Notes: generated from the letters alone by a model not told the origin. DNA of 5,181 nucleotides from Deltaproteobacteria bacterium (GCA_016200595.1 JACQEL010000674.1:1-5181); one strand, 5' to 3'. Shown: positions 1 through 5,083, counted from the first letter of the stretch. Made by a program: numbers and translations.

Positions 1-627
1 CACTTCAAGTGCGCGCTTGACATGCTCCTGACCTTTCACGTCGTTGAAATCGACCTCGTAGCCCGAGTGGGCGGCAAAGACCGCGCGTAAATCGATGCGA
101 GTGGGAGTGATCGGTTGGTCGCCATTGAGGAAGAGGAAGGCTTCACTCAACGTGGCGACACTGATAACCGCAATTCCTTCGACCACGGCCGCTTCGGCGG
201 CATTCTCAGCCGGCACGATTAACCCCTTGAGGCTTTTCTCTTTGGCCATTACGGCAAGCGGCAATGCGCCGTGCACAGGCTTCACCCGACCATCGAGAGA
301 TAACTCCCCGAGGAGGGCGTATTCATCCAGGCGTTCTTTGTTCAGCCAGCCCTCCGCCGCCAGAATGCCGAGCGCGATGGGCAAGTCATAGGCTGAGCCT
401 TCTTTTTTCAGATCTGCGGGCGCCAAATTTACGGTGATTTTGCGCGAAGGAAACTCATAGCCGGTGTTCTTGATCGCTGCACGGACGCGATCCTTACTCT
501 CTTTCACCGCGCCTTCGGGTAGGCCAACGGTGGTGAACTGTGGCAGACCCAGCGCCACATCGACCTCGACCTCAACAAGTAAGCCATCAATCCCGACCAA
601 TGCCCCGGAGAGTACTGTGGCTAGCAT
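1..627 (-). CDS. comM: ComM/YifB-family Mg-chelatase-like AAA+ protein, N-terminal part (cut by window edge)
   Basis: Reading leftwards from the ATG at 627-625, 209 codons stay open to the window edge, so the C-terminal part is missing. The protein begins MLATVLSGALVGID, the family's usual start. It continues with VGLPEGAVKESKDRVRAAI (about residues 34-52), KITVNLAPADLKKEG (63-77), DLPIALGIL (81-89), LGELSLDGRVKPVHGALP (106-123) and GLIVPAENAAEAA (135-147). This is the ChlI-type, Lon-protease-like N-terminal domain. GQEHVKRALE (199-208) opens the AAA+ ATPase domain; Walker A lies outside the window. In transformable bacteria ComM is a cytoplasmic hexameric helicase aiding branch migration of incoming DNA; in others the role is unclear. 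The likely SD (AGGGG) is only one base from the ATG and lies in the loop of a small hairpin. The family call is very secure; the role in this organism is inferred. Confidence 0.95.
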   Translation of the reverse strand, partial: MLATVLSGALVGIDGLLVEVEVDVALGLPQFTTVGLPEGAVKESKDRVRAAIKNTGYEFPSRKITVNLAPADLKKEGSAYDLPIALGILAAEGWLNKERLDEYALLGELSLDGRVKPVHGALPLAVMAKEKSLKGLIVPAENAAEAAVVEGIAVISVATLSEAFLFLNGDQPITPTRIDLRAVFAAHSGYEVDFNDVKGQEHVKRALEV

Positions 628-641
628 ACCCCTGTGCTAGC
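620..641 (-). promoter_or_regulatory. Small hairpin enclosing the comM start region
   Basis: GCTAGCA (620-626) and TGCTAGC (635-641) form a perfect 7-bp inverted repeat with an 8-base loop. On the comM transcript the loop carries CAGGGGTA, which holds the only SD-like bases and the A of the start codon; the T and G of the ATG fall in the stem. Such a fold could limit translation initiation, but with a stem this short it may be chance. Confidence 0.3.
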
Positions 642-649
642 GAAAGCCT

Positions 650-698
650 GAGAAAAAAGCAAGAAAAGGCTCCAGTGTTTAGCGGTGCGCTTTTTCTC
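650..698 (-). terminator. Possible terminator between amidohydrolase remnant and comM
   Basis: GAGAAAAAAGC (650-660) and GCTTTTTCTC (689-698) are inverted, with one unpaired base and a 28-base spacer. On the minus strand the region after the remnant's stop codon runs into two T-rich stretches (CTTTTCTTGCTTTTTTCTC). The stem is A/T-rich and no compact GC-rich hairpin precedes the T run, so this is a weak terminator call. Because the flanks are complementary, it could act from either side. Confidence 0.25.
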
Positions 699-701
699 TC
701 C

Positions 702-893
702 TTAGAGTCCGTAGAGCCGCAGGGCGTTTTCACGCAGGATTTTTTTCTGGATCGCGGGCGAGAGACTGCGCATCTGTCTCTGAATAACTTCCCGCGAGTC
801 CGGCCAGGTGCTATCCGGGTGTGGGTAATCAGAGGCCCACATCACCTTGTCCTCGCCGAAGTACTTGTGGTCGCTAGTACCATTACCGAGAAG
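702..893 (-). pseudogene. C-terminal remnant of an amidohydrolase-2 family metal-dependent hydrolase
   Basis: Between the hydrolase stop (TAG, 896-894) and a TAA at 704-702 there are 63 open codons with no start. From about codon 8 the peptide reads DHKYFGEDKVMWASDYPHPD, then TWPDSREVIQRQM, then KILRENALRLYGL before the stop. This is the standard end of Amidohydro_2 (ACMSD-like) TIM-barrel hydrolases: the G-x-D-K-V-x-W-A-S-D-Y-P-H segment carries the metal-binding Asp, and the LYG(L) end closes the last helix. Full-length members are about 300-400 residues, so roughly five sixths is missing, including the N-terminal HxH metal site. The first seven codons (LLGNGTS) do not look like the family and probably mark the deletion junction. 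The frame equals that of the upstream alpha/beta hydrolase, so only its TAG separates them. A stable separate protein is unlikely. Confidence 0.85.
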
Positions 894-1703
894 CTATAAC
901 TCCAGTTGACGCAAAAATGCTAGGACGCTCGCGTTAAACGCTTCTGGACAATCCCAATTGGACAGATGTCCGGCCTGGGGCAGGATCACAAGTTGCGAGC
1001 CGGGCATCTGGTGATGGGTTATGCGTGCCGCTTCCAGGGCTGGGTCCTGCTCACCTGCCAGCACGAGCGTAGGCATGCTGAGGACTGACAACTGCTCGGT
1101 CGGAAAGATCTCTTCGAGCATGGCGCGGATGGTGTTGGCATAGCCGGTGGGGTTGAGGTCGAGAAACATGCGGCGCAGACGCTGACGCGCCTCTGGTGAG
1201 GCCTCCGCTTGGGTTTTGAGGTTAGGATTGGCCGCGATGGCATAGTCGGCCACCGCCTCCATGCCTTGAGTTTCGGCCAGCTCGATCGTTTTTTGCCGCA
1301 TCGCCCGCATCGCCGCCGACATGGGCAGCCCTGAGGCTGAGGCCGAATCAATGATCAACAGCGCGGCTACGCGCTCGGGGTATGTCAGGGCAAAGCGGGC
1401 AGCAATGCCTCCGCCCATCGACTGTCCCCCAACATAAGCCTTCGCGATCGCGAGCTGATCGAGGAGCTGACGCAGGTCCTCGGCTGAGATCTGCAGGCCG
1501 TAGTGCTCCCGCTGCGGCGGACTAGCGGACCGACCGTGGCCCCGCGGGTCCCAGACAATGAAGCGGTAGTGTTGCGCAAACGCCTCGACCTGCCCAGCCC
1601 ACATGCCGGTGTTACCCCCCAGCCCGTAGGCCAAGACCAACGGGAAGCCCTTCCCGTAGCTCTCATAGTAGATAGTGACGTCGTTGAGCCGGACCGTAGG
1701 CAT
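894..1703 (-). CDS. Alpha/beta hydrolase with classical Ser nucleophile
   Basis: The ATG at 1703-1701 gives 269 residues starting MPTVRLNDVTIYYESYGKGF. I prefer it to a start 30 codons upstream because AGGAGG lies 9 bases before it and the likely promoter falls inside the extension. The fold signature is complete: YGLGGN (26-31) as the oxyanion-hole turn, DPRGHGRS (52-59), the nucleophile elbow GQSMG (93-97, Ser95), an acid candidate in GEQD (Asp220), and AGH (244-246, His246). About residues 125-200 form a helical cap. This is a cytoplasmic AB_hydrolase_1 protein with no signal peptide; relatives include 3-oxoadipate enol-lactonases, esterases and C-C hydrolases, and the sequence does not fix the substrate. 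It is transcribed leftwards, divergently from the hydrolase at 2191-2919, whose N-terminus is similar. The amidohydrolase remnant follows its stop in the same frame. Confidence 0.95.
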   Translation of the reverse strand: MPTVRLNDVTIYYESYGKGFPLVLAYGLGGNTGMWAGQVEAFAQHYRFIVWDPRGHGRSASPPQREHYGLQISAEDLRQLLDQLAIAKAYVGGQSMGGGIAARFALTYPERVAALLIIDSASASGLPMSAAMRAMRQKTIELAETQGMEAVADYAIAANPNLKTQAEASPEARQRLRRMFLDLNPTGYANTIRAMLEEIFPTEQLSVLSMPTLVLAGEQDPALEAARITHHQMPGSQLVILPQAGHLSNWDCPEAFNASVLAFLRQLEL

Positions 1704-1712
1704 GATGTACTC

Positions 1713-1718
1713 CCTCCT
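1713..1718 (-). promoter_or_regulatory. Ribosome binding site setting the start of the Ser-type hydrolase
   Basis: On the minus strand AAAAGGAGGGAG precedes the ATG at 1703 with nine bases between AGGAGG and the start. This places translation at MPTVRLND and not at the longer MYQSLASW reading. Confidence 0.85.
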
Positions 1719-1751
1719 TTTAGCTCTGACGCGTTGTATGGACAGCTTGCC

Positions 1752-1780
1752 TTTGTATGGCCTCCTAAACCAGGAGGCAA
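1752..1780 (-). promoter_or_regulatory. Candidate sigma-70 promoter with a palindromic spacer
   Basis: Read on the minus strand, TTGCCT (1780-1775) matches the -35 box at 4 of 6 and TACAAA (1757-1752) matches the -10 box at 4 of 6, with exactly 17 bases between. A perfect dyad, GCCTCCT and AGGAGGC around a 5-base centre (1760-1778), fills the spacer and overlaps the -35 box. Transcription would start near 1745, giving a leader of about 40 bases before the hydrolase ATG. The dyad could be a repressor or activator site. The boxes are only moderate matches. Confidence 0.45.
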
Positions 1781-1815
1781 GAGATTGGTACATACGACAC
1801 TAGCGTCTGTCCACC

Positions 1816-1887
1816 GTAGTGGCGAAGCATTTGCGTGTCAGGCTCCCCACGGCGTGGGTCTATACGGGGCAAATGCTTCGCCCCTAC
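1816..1887. repeat. Inverted pair of GTAG-headed REP-like repeats (pair A)
   Basis: The left arm GTAGTGGCGAAGCATTTGC (1816-1834) and the reverse complement of the right arm (1869-1887), GTAGGGGCGAAGCATTTGC, agree at 18 of 19 positions. The 34-base interior holds a small hairpin, CCCAC (1846-1850) with GTGGG (1854-1858). Read from the right on the minus strand, the outer arm also folds by itself as GGGGCGAA/TTTGCCCC with a G-T pair. The arm shares its first ten bases (GTAGGGGCGA) with both arms of pair B. Short palindromes with GTAG at the 5' foot match REP elements mobilised by RAYT (TnpA-REP) enzymes; no RAYT gene is in the window. Confidence 0.8.
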
Positions 1888-1910
1888 TTGGGTGAGACCT
1901 GAAATCGAAG

Positions 1911-1977
1911 GTAGGGGCGAATCTTGTATTCGCCCTGCCCTGCGCCCCCCTTGGGCGATCACAAGGATCGCCCCTAC
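1911..1977. repeat. Inverted pair of GTAG-headed REP-like hairpins (pair B)
   Basis: Each side is itself a hairpin. On the plus strand, GTAG is followed by GGGCGAAT-CTTGT-ATTCGCCC (1915-1935, 8-bp perfect stem, 5-base loop). On the minus strand, GTAG is followed by GGGCGATC-CTTGT-GATCGCCC (1973-1953, again 8 bp). The two face each other like a BIME. The loop CTTGT is identical, while two stem pairs differ with both partners changed, so pairing is kept. Pair B lies 23 bases from pair A. Confidence 0.85.
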
Positions 1978-2178
1978 AGAGGAGGATGCATGCAACTGAA
2001 AACTGCTATATGTCCGGCCTGGAGGTAAGCGTGTCAACCTTGCCTCATTTGCCCAGTGAAAGGCGTGACGGCTGGACGCTAGGGACAAAATGGGTTAGAA
2101 ATTCCTTCCACAGAACCGCAAGAGAAATCGGAGCGTGCTCTACTAACCCGTCAAGGCAGTGCTGGCCTTTTATCATTG

Positions 2179-2185
2179 AAGGAGG
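2179..2185 (+). promoter_or_regulatory. Ribosome binding site setting the start of the Cys-type hydrolase
   Basis: AAGGAGG lies five bases before the ATG at 2191. A TTG at 2176 in the same frame would place this SD inside the coding sequence, so the ATG at 2191 (MPLFVRGD) is the start. It also aligns with the MPTVRLND start of the neighbouring hydrolase. Confidence 0.9.
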
Positions 2186-2190
2186 CGATC

Positions 2191-2919
2191 ATGCCACTTT
2201 TTGTCCGTGGGGATGTATCGATCTATTACGAGCAACGAGGAAGTGGATTTCCCTTACTCCTGCTGCCGCCTGGCGGGATGAACGCGACGATCAGTTTCTG
2301 GGGGCGGACGGCGTTCAATCCCGTCGAAATCTTTGCCAACGACTGTCGGGTCATCGCGCTGGACCAGCGCAACGCTGGCAGTTCCTCGGGCCCGCTAGAC
2401 ATGAATGACCCCTGGGGTGCTTATGCTGAAGATCAGTTAGGGCTGATGAACCACCTGGGCATCCAAAAGTTCCACGTCCTGGGCTGCTGCATCGGCTGCT
2501 CGTATGCCTTGAACCTGATCAGGCGGGCGCCCGATCGCGTCGCCTCGGCCGTCCTCGAACAGCCCATCGGCATTGACGAAGCCAACCGCCAGGTGCTGCC
2601 TAACGCCTGGGTGGACTGGGCCAAGCAACTGGTGCAGAAGCGCACCGACGTTGATATGGCGAAGCTCGAAGCCTTTGGCAAACGGATGTGGAGCGGCGAC
2701 TTTGTGTTGAGTGTGTCACGCGAGTTCGTGCGGTCGTGCAGTACGCCACTGTTGGTGCTCCCCGGCATCGATCTGCCCCATCCGACGGCCATCGGGCGAG
2801 AAATTGCCGCACTGGCGCCCCGCGCGGAGGTGTTAGAGCCCTGGAAAGAACCCGCCGATCTCGTGCCCCAAACGGTCGAGCGCATTCGGCGCTTTCTGCG
2901 GAGCCACACGCCAGCTTAA
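2191..2919 (+). CDS. Alpha/beta hydrolase with Cys in the nucleophile elbow, atypical catalytic set
   Basis: 242 residues begin MPLFVRGDVSIYYEQRGSGF. The alpha/beta hydrolase core is clear: LLLPPGGMNA (23-32) as the oxyanion-hole region, ALDQRNAGSS (56-65), and the nucleophile elbow LGCCIGCSYAL (97-107), where Cys100 replaces the usual Ser, as in dienelactone hydrolases. The late acid strand is LLVLPGIDLPHPTA (187-200), offering Asp194 and His197. The canonical C-terminal GH segment is absent; in its place is EVLEPWKEP (213-221) and a last helix rich in Arg. At 242 residues it is shorter than the usual 260-290 because the cap is small. It may be an unusual thiol hydrolase or a non-catalytic or binding derivative. 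It has no signal peptide and is probably cytoplasmic. It is divergent from the Ser-type hydrolase and convergent with the sulfotransferase. Fold certain, activity unknown. Confidence 0.93.
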   Translation: MPLFVRGDVSIYYEQRGSGFPLLLLPPGGMNATISFWGRTAFNPVEIFANDCRVIALDQRNAGSSSGPLDMNDPWGAYAEDQLGLMNHLGIQKFHVLGCCIGCSYALNLIRRAPDRVASAVLEQPIGIDEANRQVLPNAWVDWAKQLVQKRTDVDMAKLEAFGKRMWSGDFVLSVSREFVRSCSTPLLVLPGIDLPHPTAIGREIAALAPRAEVLEPWKEPADLVPQTVERIRRFLRSHTPA

Positions 2920-3030
2920 CGCGCGGCCGGCGACAACGTGCGTAGATATACCTTACCCCGTTTGGTGCTCTGTGTGGCATGAGGATCTGATTGCGCGGCG
3001 CGAAAAGGGGAGGGGCAAGGACCGCATCTC

Positions 3031-3089
3031 GGCGCCGCTCAAGCCAGGCGACACTGCAACGCCTGGGATCCAAAAAAATGGCCGGCGCC
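3031..3089. repeat. Nested inverted repeats between convergent genes
   Basis: GGCGCCG (3031-3037) pairs with CGGCGCC (3083-3089), and inside it CCAGGCG (3044-3050) pairs with CGCCTGG (3060-3066) around a 9-base loop. A run of seven A (3072-3078) lies between the inner and outer right arms. For the leftward sulfotransferase transcript this run becomes seven U, 30-36 bases after the stop codon and directly after the short GC-rich GGCGCCGGCC. It could help end that transcript, although the GC stretch has only a 3-bp stem. The rest of 2920-3107 shows no gene. Confidence 0.35.
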
Positions 3090-3107
3090 TCAGAATATTC
3101 TCCCAGT

Positions 3108-3785
3108 TCACTGTTTATAGTGTCTCACCGCATAATCATAAATTGCATATTCGAGAGGATGAGTGCTAATAAACTCTTCTCGGAGCTCTGCGGTTACCTC
3201 TTCATCATGAACTGAGGTGTTGACCCTCCCCACGAGCACCGAGGCAAACCCCAAGCGCCGCGCTAACACATCGACCGAGGTTTGCAGGTCTTCCGTGAGG
3301 CCTAAGTAGATAAAATATTTCTCAAACATCTCTTCATAGTTGTCGAATGTGACCTTGTAAGGGAGATATTTCACCACCGCCCGTTTCTTCCGCCCTTTCC
3401 TCAGATAGTTGCTAACGTCACAAAATTTTTCTTGTATCGGTTGGCGTGGCTTGCCGTTTGTAAAGCGATTTTCTCCTAGCCCTTTGGCATAAAAGTAATA
3501 AGACACCGCCATCTCGAAGGGATCCCGCAGAATGGTGATGAATTGCTCCGCCTCTGGATAATAATCCTGGACCCCAATATTTCTTCGTTGATTAAAGTGC
3601 CCGTGCACGCACGTACCACCGGTCAACTCATATTTCCGCGGCCTCTCTTCTCGCAACGGCCCATCAGAATAATGGAGATAAAAATTCGCGCCAAACCATT
3701 GCTCCAACACTGAGCGAAAACTCGTCCAGCTACATTTCGGAATGTGGAGAGAAATGAGCGGCTTGTCGGCATTATAAAGTTTCAT
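3108..3785 (-). CDS. Sulfotransferase (PAPS-dependent, Sulfotransfer_2-like)
   Basis: 225 residues start at the ATG 3785-3783, with GGAGAGGG-type purines (about 3795-3803) as a fair SD. The PAPS 5'-phosphosulfate loop is LHIPKCSWTSF (13-23), with Lys17 as the expected catalytic or binding Lys. The 3'-phosphate motif is TILRDPFEMAVSYYF (84-98), with Arg87 and Ser95. Near the C-terminus, GRVNTS (186-191) and LEYAIYDYAV (211-220) match the usual VN-S and iY-yA elements. The enzyme would transfer sulfate from PAPS to a carbohydrate or small-molecule hydroxyl; the acceptor cannot be read from sequence. The loop has Trp20 where most members have Gly (PKTGGTS, PKCAGTS). Length is at the low end for the family but both ends look complete. 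The gene is AT-rich compared with its neighbours and has no sulfation partners nearby, which suggests transfer. Confidence 0.9.
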   Translation of the reverse strand: MKLYNADKPLISLHIPKCSWTSFRSVLEQWFGANFYLHYSDGPLREERPRKYELTGGTCVHGHFNQRRNIGVQDYYPEAEQFITILRDPFEMAVSYYFYAKGLGENRFTNGKPRQPIQEKFCDVSNYLRKGRKKRAVVKYLPYKVTFDNYEEMFEKYFIYLGLTEDLQTSVDVLARRLGFASVLVGRVNTSVHDEEVTAELREEFISTHPLEYAIYDYAVRHYKQ

Positions 3786-3841
3786 CTGTTTCTTCCCTCT
3801 CCTGCCAAGGTTTCAAGAGAATAGTCAGTGCTCTAGGCCTG

Positions 3842-3940
3842 CTACATCGCCAACGGATCATCGAATACCATCGACGCCTCCTCGAACGTAACTTTATAAT
3901 CTTGCAGATTACTTGAGGCTTTGGCAGGATCCTATGCAAA
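3842..3940 (-). pseudogene. brnT: Degraded fragment of a BrnT-type toxin gene
   Basis: On the minus strand from 3940 to the TAG at 3844-3842 the codons read F-A-stop, then DPAKASSNLQDYKVTFEEAS, then MVFDDPLAM and a stop. This closely follows the start of BrnT (DUF497) ribonuclease toxins, which open with a pattern like F-x-W-D-P-x-K-A-x-x-N-L, then G-V-x-F-E-E-A-x-x-V-F-D-D-P-L-A. The in-frame TAG (3934-3932) sits where the family has its conserved Trp, one base change from TGG. Full BrnT proteins are about 90 residues; the catalytic core and any BrnA antitoxin are absent. The fragment lies 57-155 bases upstream of the sulfotransferase ATG and just after the MetE-like stop. The match is recognised by eye over about 30 residues, so it is likely but not certain. 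Confidence 0.75.
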
Positions 3941-3956
3941 GCTGTCCCGGTCTTCT

Positions 3957-5078
3957 CTACCCCCACACCTCGCGAGCAACTTCAACGATACGACGCAGCT
4001 TGGCCGTTTGCTGCTCGAACGTTAACTTGTTGCCCGGCGCTGTGCTGGCAAACCCGCATTGCGGGCTCAGGGCTAACTGGTCGAGATCGATATATTTGGC
4101 CGCCTCATCGATCCGGCGCTTGAGATCGTCTTTCGACTCCACCTGTGGCAGCTTGCTCGAGACGATGCCAAGCACGACTGACTTGTGCTTCGGAACGAAG
4201 CGCAGCGGCTCGAAGGTGCCCGCCCGCGCCGTGTCGTATTCGAGAAAGTAAGAATCGACGTTGATCTCATTGAACAACATCTCTGCCACCGGATCGTAAC
4301 CACCTTCCGAGATCCACCCGCTCTGGTTGTTGCCGCGGCATAGATGCATGCCGATGTGCAGCGACGGAGGCCGCCCGGCCAACGCGTCGTTGATCAGCTG
4401 CGGAAAGACCTCGAATAACATCTGCCGGGCTTCGCTTTCCTGTCGGTGCATCTGTTCCCACCGTTTCACGTCGCAGTACAGAGCGATGGGGACCTCGTCG
4501 AGCTGTAGGTAGCGGCAGCCGGCGCTGGCCAGTGCGTGCAATTCCTGGTGGTAGGCGTCCACCACGTCTGCCCGTAGCACGCCGCGGTCGGGGTAGGCTG
4601 CCTTGCTAATGTGGTCTCCAGCCGCGGTGTAGACAATCGTCGGTGAGGGGAGAGTGATCTTCACCGGTTGTGTGGTGAGTGCCTGCGTGAAAGTGAAATC
4701 GTCGACGTGGATCGGGGCGCGCCAGCACAGGCGATCGTGAATCTCGATCAACGGCACCGCGATTTTATTACCCGCGTCGTCGATGAAAAACATACGCTCG
4801 CTTTCATAATAGACCGAGGCACCGCCCAGTCCTCGGCAAATAAAATCGGCGTAAAAGACGCCTCGACGGTATTCGCCGTCAGTAATCGACTGCAGCCCGA
4901 TCTCTTCTTGCGAGGCCACCGCCTGGCGGATGAGTTCATCTTCCAGCTTGTGTAGGTCAGCGGCTGATAACCGGCCGGCCTCGTGTTCTGCGCGCGCCTT
5001 CAGCAGTTCAGGCGGTCTGAGCAGGCTGCCGATATGCTCGGCGCGGAACGGGGGATTGTGCGGTGCAGAGGATACCAT
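3957..5078 (-). CDS. MetE-like (COG0620, core-type) cobalamin-independent methionine synthase family methyltransferase
   Basis: 373 residues start at the ATG 5078-5076 behind a strong SD. The N-terminus carries FRAEHIGSLLRPPELL (11-26) and QSITDGEYRRGVFYADF (63-79), as in YxjG/YxjH-type proteins. The TIM-barrel zinc site is complete: His245 and Cys247 in GMHLCRGNN, Glu280 in YFLEYD, and Cys341 in LSPQCGF, matching the His-Cys-Glu-Cys set of MetE. Asp194 in LQLDEV corresponds to the substrate-amine-binding Asp. The protein is about half the length of MetE (near 750 residues) and has only the catalytic half, without the N-terminal folate domain repeat. Relatives move methyl groups to homocysteine or other thiols; core MetE proteins may take methyl from a corrinoid donor instead of folate. 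The specific donor and acceptor here are unknown. It may be transcribed from beyond the window edge. Confidence 0.93.
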   Translation of the reverse strand: MVSSAPHNPPFRAEHIGSLLRPPELLKARAEHEAGRLSAADLHKLEDELIRQAVASQEEIGLQSITDGEYRRGVFYADFICRGLGGASVYYESERMFFIDDAGNKIAVPLIEIHDRLCWRAPIHVDDFTFTQALTTQPVKITLPSPTIVYTAAGDHISKAAYPDRGVLRADVVDAYHQELHALASAGCRYLQLDEVPIALYCDVKRWEQMHRQESEARQMLFEVFPQLINDALAGRPPSLHIGMHLCRGNNQSGWISEGGYDPVAEMLFNEINVDSYFLEYDTARAGTFEPLRFVPKHKSVVLGIVSSKLPQVESKDDLKRRIDEAAKYIDLDQLALSPQCGFASTAPGNKLTFEQQTAKLRRIVEVAREVWG

Positions 5079-5083
5079 AGGAA

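Larger units (their letters stand above)
1704..2190. other. Divergent intergenic region between the two alpha/beta hydrolases
   Basis: This 487-base spacer holds no convincing gene. From left to right it contains the SD and candidate promoter of the leftward hydrolase (to about 1780), two pairs of inverted GTAG-headed hairpins (1816-1977), and about 210 bases of unremarkable sequence ahead of the rightward hydrolase. In that last part I see no good -35/-10 pair; TGCTATAT at 2004-2011 resembles an extended -10 but has no -35 partner. A distant 7-bp repeat (GGGTTAG 2092-2098, CTAACCC 2143-2149) is present. Short open frames here show no family resemblance. Confidence 0.7.

Noticed and set aside
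540..899. Open plus-strand frame of 119 codons
   Set aside because: It runs antisense over the comM start and the amidohydrolase remnant, both recognisable on the minus strand; its translation resembles nothing.
1704..1793. 30-codon N-terminal extension of the Ser-type hydrolase (start MYQSLASW)
   Set aside because: It lacks an SD, overlaps the candidate promoter and dyad, and the family start and a good SD fit the ATG at 1703.
2092..2149. 7-bp inverted repeat GGGTTAG/CTAACCC as an operator for the Cys-type hydrolase
   Set aside because: The arms are 44 bases apart and no promoter is seen beside them; expected by chance at this length.
1986..2408. Plus-strand open frame of 140 codons overlapping the Cys-type hydrolase
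   Set aside because: It overlaps the well-supported hydrolase in another frame and its upstream part shows no family motif, although a GGAGG precedes the ATG.
2920..2990. Minus-strand peptide VRYIYARCRRPR, faintly like the BrnT C-terminal pattern IRIISAR
   Set aside because: The frame runs on antisense into the hydrolase gene, the resemblance is limited to a few residues, and it is about 1 kb from the BrnT remnant. Probably chance.
3092..3101. 10-bp palindrome AGAATATTCT just after the sulfotransferase stop
   Set aside because: Short, without a loop and with no associated signal; probably chance in AT-rich sequence.
3893..3898. TATAAA on the minus strand as a -10 box for the sulfotransferase
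   Set aside because: No -35 box at 16-18 bases upstream, and the bases are part of the BrnT remnant's coding sequence (the codons for Tyr and Lys).
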